DNA of 64,000 nt from Candidatus Poribacteria bacterium (GTDB taxonomy: Bacteria > Poribacteria > WGA-4E > WGA-3G): positions 62,001-126,000 of the forward strand of contig JAPPCZ010000086.1 of NCBI GenBank assembly GCA_028824685.1, given 5' to 3'. Position 1 is the stretch's first letter. Every line of letters starts with the position of its first letter. The notes below the pieces were generated by a model that saw only the letters and a list, made by a program, of their open reading frames with translations, was not told the origin of the DNA and did not search any database. Both the position numbers and the translations under genes were made by a program. Positions 1 to 8,334 of the stretch are shown here, in pieces.

Positions 1-103
1 AATCCGCAAAGAGTGGTCAAACAACCTTCAGTTTTGTAGTAATCTTACAGACTTATGCAGATGCATTCCCTGCAGAAGAACCGCCATCTACAGCAAACTG
101 ATA

Positions 104-130
104 GTAGGTCGGGTAGCGCATGCAAAGCCC
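104..130 (-). repeat. Dispersed repeat family D, copy 1
   Basis: Family D has the core GTAGGTCGGGTAG followed by a short loop and a pairing half ending in AACCCGAC. This copy is degenerate in its second half (AAAGCCC). Other copies lie at 5386-5419, 36372-36401, 41301-41332 and 41423-41455, always between genes and in both orientations. Confidence 0.6.
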
Positions 131-164
131 ATAACAGTCAATTTAAGAAAAATGTTGGGTTTTT

Positions 165-231
165 CTTGTGGGAGGGAAACCTCGTAAACCCGATTTATTA
201 CCAAAGGTAGGCGCGTTTTGTAAACGCGCCA
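165..231. repeat. Composite repeat (families C and B)
   Basis: A degenerate family C hairpin (CTTGTGGGAGGG ... AAACCCGATTTATTACC) is followed within about ten bases by a family B palindrome with arms GGCGCGTTT and AAACGCGCC at 210-230. The same two elements in the same order and spacing occur at 36227-36291, so the pair behaves as one composite unit. A second family B half-site follows at 256-266. Confidence 0.65.
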
Positions 232-264
232 AAATTTGTGCTAAAAATTGGTTAACGGCGCGTT

Positions 265-295
265 TATATGAAGATTAATTTATTAATTCGGTAAT
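265..295. repeat. AT-rich dispersed repeat, copy 1
   Basis: This segment (core GATTAATTTATTAATTCGG) is repeated in inverted orientation at 44848-44878, where only a few bases differ. Both copies lie in gene-free regions next to other hairpin repeats. No function is apparent. Confidence 0.5.
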
Positions 296-328
296 TTTTC
301 ATTATGCATATTCGGACATTTTAAGTGA

Positions 329-552
329 TCTTCAGTCCCGTAGGGACGCAATGTTTATAGCAGCGCGGACGACTCATCTCCTTAGTCCCGTAGGGACGAT
401 ATGTTTCAAAGCACATCAACAATAAATATGCCGTTCCTACGGAACTCAAGAGGCGGTGGGTAACATTTTTCTATAAACATATCGTCCCTACGGGACTAAA
501 GATAGGGTATTCAATTTTTTCTATAAACATATCGTTCCTACGGAACTCAAGA
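329..552. repeat. Array of five family E hairpins at ~50-nt spacing
   Basis: Five copies of a roughly 31-nt element (CTATAAACATATCG then CCCTACGGG then ACTAAAGA) occur here. The palindrome centres fall near 341, 391, 439, 490 and 540, so the spacing is 48-51 nt. The first two copies point one way and the last three the other. The third and fifth use TTCCTACGGAA, a compensated change that keeps base pairing. Two further copies at 17541-17658 are also exactly 50 nt apart. Confidence 0.75.
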
Positions 553-556
553 ATCA

Positions 557-586
557 TAATCGGGCTTACAAAGCCCTCCTACAAGA
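557..586 (+). repeat. Dispersed repeat family C, copy 2
   Basis: A small hairpin with GGGCTT and AAGCCC arms around ACA, followed by CTCCTACAAGA. Related copies are at 5304-5335, 18142-18172, 23592-23622 and, reversed, 36227-36258. Copies with GGACTT/AAGTCC or GGGGTT/AACCCC arms show paired changes, so the hairpin itself appears to be what is kept. Confidence 0.6.
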
Positions 587-662
587 AACATTAGACGCTA
601 AATTGACAGTTATGGGAAGATGTTGCGAACCCAACCTACAATGACTATAGAAAACCGTAACA

Positions 663-1631
663 TTATAATGTTACGGACTCACCGCTCCGCGAGCATTCAT
701 AGATAGCCATGTTGAGCGCGACAGAACGTCTGCCTTCATACCCGTCAACTGCTGGTTCTGCGTCGTCGTGGATCACTTGGAGCGCGTCTTGAATTACATT
801 GCTGGGGTAAGGCGGAAGTTCAATGTCCGGTTCTTTGCCTTCGGGGAACTGCCACATTTCAGGTCCAAGACCAATGATTCCATCTTGACCGTGGATATGA
901 ATCATGGAGACACTACTGCCGGGAAAAGTTGTAGTTGTTAGTACGTGTCCAAGCGCACCGTTTTCAAATTCTAAAATTGCGGAGGTCATGTCCTCGGTTT
1001 CACAATTTTCGTGGTCGTAGACATCAAAATGTGCACCGATGACTCTTTTGACGGGTCCCATAAACCAGAGCATAAGGTCAATGTAGTGTACACCTTGATT
1101 CATGATGGAACCGCCGCCGTCAAGTTCCCAAGTACCGTGCCAACCGACGTAGTAACTATCTGGACGTTTCCATTTCATACGTAGTTCGCAGAGGAGGGGT
1201 CTACCGATTGCGCCTTGTTCCAGTGCAGCCTTGATTCGCCGATTGTGACCACCGTATCGTTCTCCGAAGTCAACGAGCAATTTGACGTTGTTGTCTTCAC
1301 ATGTTTTGATGAGCGAATTACAATTTTCAACGCTGACATCCATCGGTTTTGTGGTGATAACATGTTTTCCCCGACGTGCTGCTTCTTCTCCGAATTTTCC
1401 GTGGAGACCGCTGGGAGTCATAATCATTGCGACATCAATATCGTCACGGTCGAACATTTCCAGTGCGTCGTCGTGGCTTTCACATCCGAATTTTTCTTCC
1501 GCTGCTTTACGCCGATCTTCAACGAGGTCCGCAACTGCTACAAGTTCAGCACCATCTGTGCTATGAATTATACCTGAACGATTCATGCCCATACCTAAGC
1601 CGACAACGCCAAAACGTAGATTGTTAGCCAT
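663..1631 (-). CDS. Gfo/Idh/MocA-family oxidoreductase
   Basis: A 322-residue protein of the Gfo/Idh/MocA family, NAD(P)-dependent dehydrogenases acting mostly on sugars, inositols and related polyols. The N-terminal Rossmann fold shows GVVGLGMGMNRSG near residues 6-18, and the EKP-type motif appears as TTKPMDVS with its conserved lysine. The GGGSIMNQGVHYIDL segment carries the usual active-site histidine. The start at 1631 is chosen because ATG is preceded by AGGAG and gives the normal family N-terminus; an upstream extension would add 18 unrelated residues. The substrate cannot be read from sequence. It stands alone, divergent from the next gene. Confidence 0.88.
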   Translation of the reverse strand: MANNLRFGVVGLGMGMNRSGIIHSTDGAELVAVADLVEDRRKAAEEKFGCESHDDALEMFDRDDIDVAMIMTPSGLHGKFGEEAARRGKHVITTKPMDVSVENCNSLIKTCEDNNVKLLVDFGERYGGHNRRIKAALEQGAIGRPLLCELRMKWKRPDSYYVGWHGTWELDGGGSIMNQGVHYIDLMLWFMGPVKRVIGAHFDVYDHENCETEDMTSAILEFENGALGHVLTTTTFPGSSVSMIHIHGQDGIIGLGPEMWQFPEGKEPDIELPPYPSNVIQDALQVIHDDAEPAVDGYEGRRSVALNMAIYECSRSGESVTL

Positions 1632-1745
1632 TAAATTTCTCCTAATAACGTGTCTTTCTCGGATTCTCCTGATGAAAGTACTCAATAATTCTGATCGCCA
1701 GACTGAACTATGGTAAGATTATACAATTAATTGGACATTTTGAGT

Positions 1746-1822
1746 TGTCCGAGGGAACTCCGATTTCCAATTATTATTGAGTTTTATCGCGACCAGGAGG
1801 TCGCTCCTACAGAAGATGTGTC
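1746..1822. repeat. MITE-like family A, degenerate copy
   Basis: A decayed copy of the family A element: the two inner arms (GAGGGAACTCCGATT and GAGGTCGCTCCTACAG) are recognisable but the outer ends are not. It sits between two divergent genes, 663-1631 and 1904-3562. Confidence 0.5.
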
Positions 1823-1903
1823 TATATACTTCTATAATTCACCATAAATGAATATCTGGCAAAAGTTCAACTAATTTTCAACATTATAGCACATAAGCGT
1901 CCA

Positions 1904-3562
1904 ATGCGATACAAAAATCTGATATTACTTGCAATTTTATCTACCGTGCTATTGGGAGTAACAGTAAAAGACAGCAAGGTACAGGAAATTAATTCTGATA
2001 ATAGAAATGTGCGTTTTACGGATGTGACAGCAGCACTTGGCATCCAATTTCGTGATGTGAATGGTGAAAATGGGAAGAAATACTTTATAGAACCGCTTGG
2101 AAGAGGCGTTGCACTTTTTGACTATGACAATGATGGTGATTTAGACATCTACTTTGTCAATGGTTGTGATTTACCAGGGGCAACCTCTCCAATTCCACCG
2201 AAAAATATACTTTACCGAAACGATGATGGTAAATATATTGATGTGACAGCAAATGCTTTTGTCGGTGATACCGGCTACGGATTAGGGTGCTGCGTAGGGG
2301 ATTACAACAATGATGGCTTTGTTGATCTTTATGTGACAAACTACGGCAAAAATGTGCTTTATCAAAACAACGGTGATGGCAGCTTCACAGATGTGACAGA
2401 GAAAGCAGGAGTGGGTAGCGACCGACTTAGCAGTGGTTGTGCTTTTTTAGATTACGATGCTGATGGATACTTGGATCTCTATGTTGTCAACTATGTCCAA
2501 TTTGATACGGGGACAAACCCAGAATGTATGCGTCAAGGTATTCCTGTGTATTGCACGCCTGAAGCACTTAATGGTGAAGCAGATAGGCTTTACCACAACA
2601 ATGGCAACGGCACATTTACTGATGTGACACAAAAAGCAGGGATTACCGCCCCTCCTGGAAAGGGATTGGGCGTTGTTTGCGGTGATGTGGATAACGATGG
2701 TGATGTTGACATATTTGTTGCAAATGACACTACGCCGAATCTTCTCTACCTTAACGATGGAGATGGCACTTTCACTGAAGATGCGCTTTTTGCGGGTGTG
2801 GCGTTGAGTGAAGAGGGGCGTGCTTATAGCGGGATGGGTGCTAATCTTGGGGATTTTAACAACGACGGTTTTCTGGATATTGTGATAACGAATTTTCAGG
2901 ACCAGGTTAATAGCATCTATCAGAATGCAAAAAACGGGTTTTTCAACGATGTTAGTTTTGCCACAGGAATTGGTGAAAAAAGCCTCCCTTACTTGGCGTG
3001 GGGTGTTGATTTTGTGGACTTTGACAATGATGGTTGGCTTGACCTATTTGTTGCTAACGGACATTTAGATGACAATATAGCAGAGATTGATCCTGTCGGG
3101 ACATATAAGCAAGTCAATCAGATTTTCTGGAACAATCGAGATGCCACATTTAGGGAAGAAAAAGTAGCGTTGCCCCCGAAAGTAAGCCGTGGTGCTGCAT
3201 TCGGAGATATTGATAACGATGGTGATATAGATATTATCGTTGCTAACCTAAAAGACACACCAACTGTTTTGCGAAATGAGGGTGGAAACAACGGGAATTG
3301 GCTCAGTATAAAGTTGGTCGGGACGCATTGCGCTCGTGATGCGATTGGCGCGCGTGTGACGGTTGTGGCAGGGAAATTGACACAGATGCGAGAGGTGAAA
3401 AGCGGTTCAGGTTATCTTAGTCAGAACGATATGCGGTTGCATTTTGGGTTAGGAGATGTTAAGCAGGTTGACTCGGTGACTGTCCGCTGGATTTGTGGAC
3501 ATGTTGAGACTATCAAAGATATTGATGCGAATCAGGTATTTGTAATAAAGGAGAAGCGGTGA
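1904..3562 (+). CDS. FG-GAP/VCBS repeat protein with ASPIC/UnbV domain
   Basis: A 552-residue exported protein. Residues 1-22 form a signal-like hydrophobic segment (NLILLAILSTVLLGVTV). Seven calcium-binding FG-GAP/VCBS motifs of the form D-x-D-N-D-G-D follow (DYDNDGDLDIYF, DYNNDGFVDLYV, DYDADGYLDLYV, DVDNDGDVDIFV, DFNNDGFLDIVI, DFDNDGWLDLFV, DIDNDGDIDIIV), predicting a seven-bladed integrin-alpha-like propeller. The last ~80 residues match the ASPIC/UnbV domain (GARVTVVAG, SGSGYLSQND, LHFGLGD, VTVRW). Such CRTAC1-like proteins are common in Planctomycetes, Acidobacteria and Poribacteria; their ligands are mostly unknown. No strong ribosome site is visible before the ATG. Its stop abuts the stop of the convergent glycosylase gene with no gap. 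Confidence 0.88.
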   Translation: MRYKNLILLAILSTVLLGVTVKDSKVQEINSDNRNVRFTDVTAALGIQFRDVNGENGKKYFIEPLGRGVALFDYDNDGDLDIYFVNGCDLPGATSPIPPKNILYRNDDGKYIDVTANAFVGDTGYGLGCCVGDYNNDGFVDLYVTNYGKNVLYQNNGDGSFTDVTEKAGVGSDRLSSGCAFLDYDADGYLDLYVVNYVQFDTGTNPECMRQGIPVYCTPEALNGEADRLYHNNGNGTFTDVTQKAGITAPPGKGLGVVCGDVDNDGDVDIFVANDTTPNLLYLNDGDGTFTEDALFAGVALSEEGRAYSGMGANLGDFNNDGFLDIVITNFQDQVNSIYQNAKNGFFNDVSFATGIGEKSLPYLAWGVDFVDFDNDGWLDLFVANGHLDDNIAEIDPVGTYKQVNQIFWNNRDATFREEKVALPPKVSRGAAFGDIDNDGDIDIIVANLKDTPTVLRNEGGNNGNWLSIKLVGTHCARDAIGARVTVVAGKLTQMREVKSGSGYLSQNDMRLHFGLGDVKQVDSVTVRWICGHVETIKDIDANQVFVIKEKR

Positions 3563-4237
3563 TTACACATGGTTCGCGAAATAATCGCAAGATGCTTGCA
3601 AACCGCATGCTTGGCATTCAGGCGTTTTTTGACATACTCTTGCACCATGCCGCACAATCAAGGCGTGGTATTCATTGAATAGTTCTACTTCGTGTGGTAG
3701 GTTATCCATAAAAAGCGCGCGAAGTCTTTCATAGTGAAAGTTCCCCTCAACCCATCCCAACCGACTGAGAAGTCTATAGGTATAGGTATCCACAACAAAA
3801 CTCGGTTTTTCTGCGGCATAGAGAATAATTGAATCGGCAGTTTCGGGACCGACACCGTAAATTGAAAGCAGTTCTTCGCGTAATTCGGGGACATCTTGCT
3901 TAAACATTTCTTGCATCGGGCGTTGGACGATGTGTTCCACGAAGGCGCGCACCTTTTTCGCTTTCATTTGAAAATAGCCAGAAGGGTGTAGAAGTTCCTC
4001 TAACTTGTCTTGGCTAACAGCATGTATCTGTTCAGGTGTAAAAGCGTCTGCCGCTTTGAGATTGTCAATCGCTTTTTCTACATTCCGCCACGCAGTCGCT
4101 TGTGTTAAGATAGCACCAAGTGCGACTTCAAAGGGTGTATCTGCTGGCCACCACCTAAGCGTGCCGTGTTCCGTTTGAAGTTGATCGTATAGGTCAAGCA
4201 GTTTTTGATTAAGATTTTCTTCATAAATAATGCGCAT
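3563..4237 (-). CDS. Endonuclease III-family DNA glycosylase (MagIII-like)
   Basis: A 224-residue HhH-GPD DNA glycosylase, acting in base excision repair. The helix-hairpin-helix is LLSIYGVGPETADSIIL (about residues 123-139), followed by the catalytic aspartate in FVVDTYTYR. The C-terminus has a 4Fe-4S cysteine set with spacing C-x5-C-x2-C-x5-C, one residue shorter in the first loop than endonuclease III. The lysine that serves endonuclease III as beta-lyase nucleophile in the HhH is glutamate here, so a monofunctional glycosylase of the 3-methyladenine (MagIII) type is more likely than a glycosylase/lyase. The substrate is inferred only from this motif pattern. Confidence 0.85.
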   Translation of the reverse strand: MRIIYEENLNQKLLDLYDQLQTEHGTLRWWPADTPFEVALGAILTQATAWRNVEKAIDNLKAADAFTPEQIHAVSQDKLEELLHPSGYFQMKAKKVRAFVEHIVQRPMQEMFKQDVPELREELLSIYGVGPETADSIILYAAEKPSFVVDTYTYRLLSRLGWVEGNFHYERLRALFMDNLPHEVELFNEYHALIVRHGARVCQKTPECQACGLQASCDYFANHV

Positions 4238-4283
4238 ATCTGTATAATTGTATAATTCCTAATTTGGACAGTGAGGATAAAAT

Positions 4284-5171
4284 ATGAATATCAGTTTTAG
4301 TACCGGTGTTGGCGGTGGAGCATGGGGTCTTACTGAATGTGCCGCGTGGGCAATAGCCAACGATTTTGATGCAATCCGTCCCTACAATAACGGTCTTTTT
4401 GAACCGAACCAGATTATACAATCAGGTGGCGAGGAAGTCAAGGATATTTTGGCTAACACAGACATTTACCTCGCGGCTTTAACAGCACATTGCAATCTTC
4501 TGGATGATGATTTAGAAAAACGCGAAAATGCTCGCGATGCGTTGATGCAAGCAATTGAAGCAGCACACATCCTTGAAATTCCAGCGATAGTTACTTATGC
4601 GGGAAGTCCTGTTAGTTGGCATTTTTATGGGCAATTTTCTTCGGAACCGGGGAATCCGGGTGATCGTTCTGTGGAACTTGTCCGACGGTTTAAAGAAATG
4701 TGGACCCCTATTGTACGATTCGCTGAAGAAAAGGGCGTCCGACTTGCATTGGATTGTGCAGTTCGTATGGGAAATATCGCATGTAATCCTGAAATGTGGG
4801 AACGTATTCTTGACGCTGTGCCATCGGATGCATTAGGACTATCGTGCGACCCATCGCACTGGCTATGGATGGGGATTCTTCCCGCTGAAGACGCTATCCG
4901 CATGTTCAGCGGGAAATGGTATTATGCGGATGTTAAGGATTGTGAGATAAGTCCCCGTATGCTGTTTCGACAAGGCATCATCGGGAATTGGTGGTGGCAG
5001 TATCGGGTACCTGGACGCGGGCAACTGAACTGGGGCACGATTATTGGTGCGTTGCTGGAATCTGGATATGATTATGTTCTGTGTGTGGAGAATGAGGACC
5101 GTGGGGCACCGGGGTTAGAAGGGTTTGCGATCGGTTGTAGGCATCTTCGGCAATTCCTGCCAAATTCTTGA
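4284..5171 (+). CDS. Xylose isomerase-like TIM-barrel protein
   Basis: A 295-residue protein of the sugar phosphate isomerase/epimerase superfamily (AP endonuclease 2-type TIM barrel). Visible metal-site style motifs are LTAHCNLLDDD (residues ~70-80), RLALDCAV, GLSCDPSHWLWMG, YYADVKDCE and DYVLCVENED near the C-terminus, matching the usual His/Glu/Asp metal ligands at strand ends. The ATG follows GAGG by eight bases. It is a single gene, divergent from the glycosylase gene by 46 bp. The substrate is unknown; relatives in this kind of genome often sit with Gfo/Idh/MocA enzymes in sugar or inositol breakdown. Confidence 0.82.
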   Translation: MNISFSTGVGGGAWGLTECAAWAIANDFDAIRPYNNGLFEPNQIIQSGGEEVKDILANTDIYLAALTAHCNLLDDDLEKRENARDALMQAIEAAHILEIPAIVTYAGSPVSWHFYGQFSSEPGNPGDRSVELVRRFKEMWTPIVRFAEEKGVRLALDCAVRMGNIACNPEMWERILDAVPSDALGLSCDPSHWLWMGILPAEDAIRMFSGKWYYADVKDCEISPRMLFRQGIIGNWWWQYRVPGRGQLNWGTIIGALLESGYDYVLCVENEDRGAPGLEGFAIGCRHLRQFLPNS

Positions 5172-5303
5172 GTGCAATAATCTGAATCGCTGATTATGCT
5201 GATTACACGGATTGCGCGGATTTTAATATGCATAAGATAAAGGCAATCTTGTAAATCTAAAAATCCTGAAAATCTTGGTTCAGACAAAAGGAGAATCTTG
5301 CAT

Positions 5304-5335
5304 TATCGGACTTACAAAGTCCTCCCACATGAGAG
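5304..5335 (+). repeat. Dispersed repeat family C, copy 3
   Basis: A hairpin with GGACTT and AAGTCC arms followed by CTCCCACATGAG. The arm bases differ from copy 2 at paired positions. It lies between genes at 5171 and 5463, directly downstream of an AT-rich stretch (5185-5250) with repeated GATTA/GGATT words. Confidence 0.5.
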
Positions 5336-5385
5336 GTGGTTGATGTTCAAAATTTTACACATGCTAACCCGACAGAGGCTAAACG

Positions 5386-5419
5386 TGTCGGGTTTCGCTG
5401 CACTCTACCCGACCTACAA
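5386..5419 (+). repeat. Dispersed repeat family D, copy 2
   Basis: A palindrome with arms TGTCGGGTTTCG and CTCTACCCGACCTACA. It is preceded at about 5368 by a further half-site (AACCCGACAGAGG). It lies 44 bp upstream of the start of the DUF1611 gene and could fall in its 5' leader. Confidence 0.6.
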
Positions 5420-5462
5420 TACTACTTGAAATTGACTCCAATTTGTGATAATTTATTAGTAA

Positions 5463-6524
5463 ATGAATAAACAATTACAACCAAAATCACATAAAATTGC
5501 TATTCTTGCCGAAGGGTCATTCGGTGTCTTAGAATCGAAGACCGCCACAGTTTTGGTGCGTTATCTGCCTAACAACGTTGTTGCTGTCATTGATAGTACC
5601 AAAGCTGGAAAAGATGTAAGTGATATAATAGAGATTGGCGAAGGAATTCCAGTTGTCCGTAATCTTGCTGAGGCAATGCGGTTTGAACCGACGATGTTGG
5701 CTATCGGCATAGCACCCCCTGGTGGTGAATTACCAGAGGCGTGGCGTGGGATTCTCCTTGAAGCAATCAGAAGCGGATTACACATCATGAGCGGTCTACA
5801 CCATTTTTTGAGTGAGAATGCTGAACTGGCGGAATTAGCAAAGGCACACAACGTGGTACTATGGGATGCCCGTAAACCACCAGAGGACTTACCTGTGGCA
5901 ACTTGTAAAGCTGCGGATGTAGATGCGACTGTAATCCTTACTGTCGGTTCGGATTGCCGTGTTGGGAAGATGTTATCTGGCATAGAGGTTACAAACGCTG
6001 CAAGGGAAAAGGGACTTAATGCTGAGTTTTGTCCGACGGGACAGAACGGCATTATGGTTTGGGGTTGGGGTATTGCGATTGACGCTGTTGTTTCTGACTT
6101 CACCGCTGGCGCGGCTGAGCAGATTGTGCTTGAAGGAGCGAAAAATCATGACCTTTTAATCGTTGAAGGACAGGGCTCGTTGGTGCATCCAGGGTATTCG
6201 GGGGTAACGTTGAGTCTGCTCCATGGTAGTATGCCTGATGCGATGATTTTCTGTCATCAACCCTCGCGGAAAGAAGTTGCACGATATACGGTGCCTTTAC
6301 CCTCTTTAACCGAGATGATAGCACATTATGAGATGCTAACTGCGCCAATAAAACCAGCAAAGGTAATCGGATTAGCACTCAATTGTTTTGATCTATCTGA
6401 AAAGGAGGTGCATGCGGCGATTGCTGCGGCAGAGGCGGAGACGGGACTGCCTGCAACAGATGTGGTGCGGTTTGGCGCTGAGAAGTTGGTTGATGCCATT
6501 CAGAAGGAATGTGGAAATTTCTAA
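5463..6524 (+). CDS. DUF1611 protein (DgcN-like, D-glutamate N-acetyltransferase family)
   Basis: A 353-residue DUF1611 protein. The N-terminal part is Rossmann-like (KIAILAEGSFGVLESKTAT, ~11-29); the C-terminal P-loop-like domain begins at ILTVGSDCRVGKM (~158-170) and contains FCPTGQNGIMVWGWG and LLIVEGQGSLVHPGYSG. One characterised member, DgcN, N-acetylates D-glutamate and works with the enolase-superfamily racemase DgcA. No enolase gene is adjacent here; the convergent neighbour is a D-threonine-aldolase-like enzyme, which also suggests D-amino-acid chemistry. Activity is inferred from family only. The start lacks a clear ribosome site. Confidence 0.8.
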   Translation: MNKQLQPKSHKIAILAEGSFGVLESKTATVLVRYLPNNVVAVIDSTKAGKDVSDIIEIGEGIPVVRNLAEAMRFEPTMLAIGIAPPGGELPEAWRGILLEAIRSGLHIMSGLHHFLSENAELAELAKAHNVVLWDARKPPEDLPVATCKAADVDATVILTVGSDCRVGKMLSGIEVTNAAREKGLNAEFCPTGQNGIMVWGWGIAIDAVVSDFTAGAAEQIVLEGAKNHDLLIVEGQGSLVHPGYSGVTLSLLHGSMPDAMIFCHQPSRKEVARYTVPLPSLTEMIAHYEMLTAPIKPAKVIGLALNCFDLSEKEVHAAIAAAEAETGLPATDVVRFGAEKLVDAIQKECGNF

Positions 6525-6568
6525 TCGTCAGACTCGTTGTCGCCAAATTATAGTAAAATGCATAAACA

Positions 6569-7678
6569 TCAAATACTTCGATTTCGCGCGGTGACCTCCC
6601 ACGTGCCTTGACAATTCCCATCGGCATCAATTACATAATAAAACGGATGTAACGCAACACATGGACAGATGTGTGTGGGACAGACATATATTTCTTGTCC
6701 GATGTGTATCTGTTGTGTGTCTTCAGGGATGTTTATTGCCCAATGTTCCTCGTGTTGTTTGTCCACTTCAGCGTTGTCAATGTTGAGGATAATGCCGCGC
6801 ACGCCATCAGGGTCAGCGGCGATTGCTTTATGTCCCAAATCAAGCGTAATACGGTTCGGGGTAGGTATGCTAATGACGCGGCTCAGTAGTAGTGCGGCGG
6901 GTGTAAAGCCGAGGTCAGGATAGCGGTTAGTGTAACCGTAGTCATGAAAAACAAACGTTCCGGGCGATGTCTCTACCCCTGGTGTTTCAGCATAGATAGG
7001 AAATGTTGGCGTGCCACCCATCACAATCAATGGCATGGGGAGTCCTTTTGCAGAAAGCATATCTTGCATTTCCTCAACTTGTGCAAGGCTTTGATTGCAT
7101 GCGGCTTTGCGGTCTGCTAAATCCTCATCGTGAATATGTCCGTCGTATACATGCAAACCCCATGGCTGTAAACTATCTGACTGCTCAATTGCCTCGTAAA
7201 TCTCCATAGCAGTATCGCCGACAGGCACACCGGTGCGATGCATGCCTACATCAAGGTCAAGCATGACTTTAACGTTCAATCCGAGTTTCTCAGATGATGC
7301 AGAGAGAGCACATACTGCTTCTTGATGGTCAACAATCACCTTGAAATCTGCATTTGGATATCGCTGCTGGAGTGAAAGAAAGCGATTGATATTAGGACCT
7401 ACCATTTGGTACGCGATTAAAATATCCTCTATTCCGTTTTGCGCGAGCATTTCTGCTTCTCGTAGCGTGGCGCATTTATGCTTGAGGATACCCGCTTCCC
7501 GTTCCATTTCAATAATTTCAGCTGTTTTGTGCGTCTTCGCATGCGGTCTAAGTTTTGAGACATCACCTTCCACAGTTGTTATAGCGTGTTCTATATTTTG
7601 TTGCACCAATGGGAGATAGACAACAAGTGCGGGGCTGGGGATATTTTCAACGTTCTGTATGCGATATTTCTGGTCCAT
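6569..7678 (-). CDS. D-threonine aldolase / D-serine dehydratase-like PLP enzyme
   Basis: A 369-residue fold-type III PLP enzyme (alanine racemase-like N-terminal barrel, D-serine dehydratase-like C-terminal domain). The PLP lysine is in LRPHAKTHKT (~residues 43-52). The C-terminal CPTHICPCVALHP segment carries the His-x-Cys pair that binds the metal in D-serine dehydratase and D-threonine aldolase, so a metal-dependent lyase acting on D-beta-hydroxy amino acids is the likely role. The ATG follows GAGG by eight bases. It converges on the DgcN-like gene 44 bp away. The exact D-amino-acid substrate is not determinable. Confidence 0.85.
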   Translation of the reverse strand: MDQKYRIQNVENIPSPALVVYLPLVQQNIEHAITTVEGDVSKLRPHAKTHKTAEIIEMEREAGILKHKCATLREAEMLAQNGIEDILIAYQMVGPNINRFLSLQQRYPNADFKVIVDHQEAVCALSASSEKLGLNVKVMLDLDVGMHRTGVPVGDTAMEIYEAIEQSDSLQPWGLHVYDGHIHDEDLADRKAACNQSLAQVEEMQDMLSAKGLPMPLIVMGGTPTFPIYAETPGVETSPGTFVFHDYGYTNRYPDLGFTPAALLLSRVISIPTPNRITLDLGHKAIAADPDGVRGIILNIDNAEVDKQHEEHWAINIPEDTQQIHIGQEIYVCPTHICPCVALHPFYYVIDADGNCQGTWEVTARNRSI

Positions 7679-7699
7679 TTCAGCACCTCTTTTTCCTAT

Positions 7700-8284
7700 T
7701 TAGCGACCGTTAAACCGATTCATTGCTGTAAGAATACCATCTTGGACGTAAGTTTCAACTGCTTCAACTGCGCGTTTAACAGTATCTTCTATCTCAATCT
7801 CATCTTCTTCTGAAAATTTTGAGAGGACATGATCAGTTAAGTCGCCGACAGGTTCACCGATACCGATACGTAAGCGAGGGAATTCAGTTGTGCCCAAGTG
7901 ATAGATAATAGATTGCATGCCTTTCTGACCACCGTCACTTCCTTTCTGTCTTATCCGAATCGTCCCTGTGTCCAAGTGAATATCATCATAGATGATACAG
8001 ATGTCTTTAAGAGGAATCTCAAACCGTTTGATAAGTGCCGAGACAGCTGAACCGCTATTGTTCATATATGTCATTGGTTTAGCAAGGATAATAGGGGAAT
8101 CGTGTAATATGACCTGCACGACGAGTGATTGGCAGATAGAAGTTACGCGTTTCGTAAATACATTTTCGGTATTCTGCGCTGATTGTATTTTGTCGTAGAT
8201 AGCATCAATTACTCGGAAACCGATATTGTGTTTCGTATGCTCGTACCGTTGTCCGGGGTTGCCGAGTCCAACGATGAGTTTCAC
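7700..8284 (-). CDS. pth: Peptidyl-tRNA hydrolase
   Basis: Peptidyl-tRNA hydrolase, which frees tRNA from peptidyl-tRNAs dropped by ribosomes. The start MKLIVGLGNPG is canonical, with catalytic His in HNIGFRV, the AKPMTYMNNSG loop, the catalytic Asp in IIYDDIHLD, and GSDGGQKGMQSI. Two starts are possible. GTG at 8284 is preceded by GGAG at eight bases and gives the standard 194-residue protein. ATG at 8335 overlaps the upstream stop (TGATG) and would add 17 residues. I prefer GTG. The gene lies at the end of the ispE/rplY block, a conserved setting for pth. Confidence 0.92.
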   Translation of the reverse strand: MKLIVGLGNPGQRYEHTKHNIGFRVIDAIYDKIQSAQNTENVFTKRVTSICQSLVVQVILHDSPIILAKPMTYMNNSGSAVSALIKRFEIPLKDICIIYDDIHLDTGTIRIRQKGSDGGQKGMQSIIYHLGTTEFPRLRIGIGEPVGDLTDHVLSKFSEEDEIEIEDTVKRAVEAVETYVQDGILTAMNRFNGR

Positions 8285-8334
8285 AAGTTTCTCTCCGTTT
8301 ACAGATGGAGTAGGCTGTTCAAGAAGGGTTTTCA

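Larger units (their letters stand above)
1..662. other. Gene-free repeat-rich region
   Basis: I see no convincing coding region here. The stretch is almost entirely built from short palindromic repeats that recur elsewhere in the window: a CGGGTAG-type element near 104-130, a composite element at 165-231, an AT-rich element at 265-295, five CCCTACGGG-type hairpins at 329-552, and a GGGCTT/AAGCCC hairpin at 557-586. Each is listed separately. No promoter or terminator can be assigned to the flanking gene with confidence. Confidence 0.7.

Noticed and set aside
329..552. CRISPR array
   Set aside because: Repeats reverse direction midway, differ from each other, are palindromic across most of their length, and no cas gene is present in the window.
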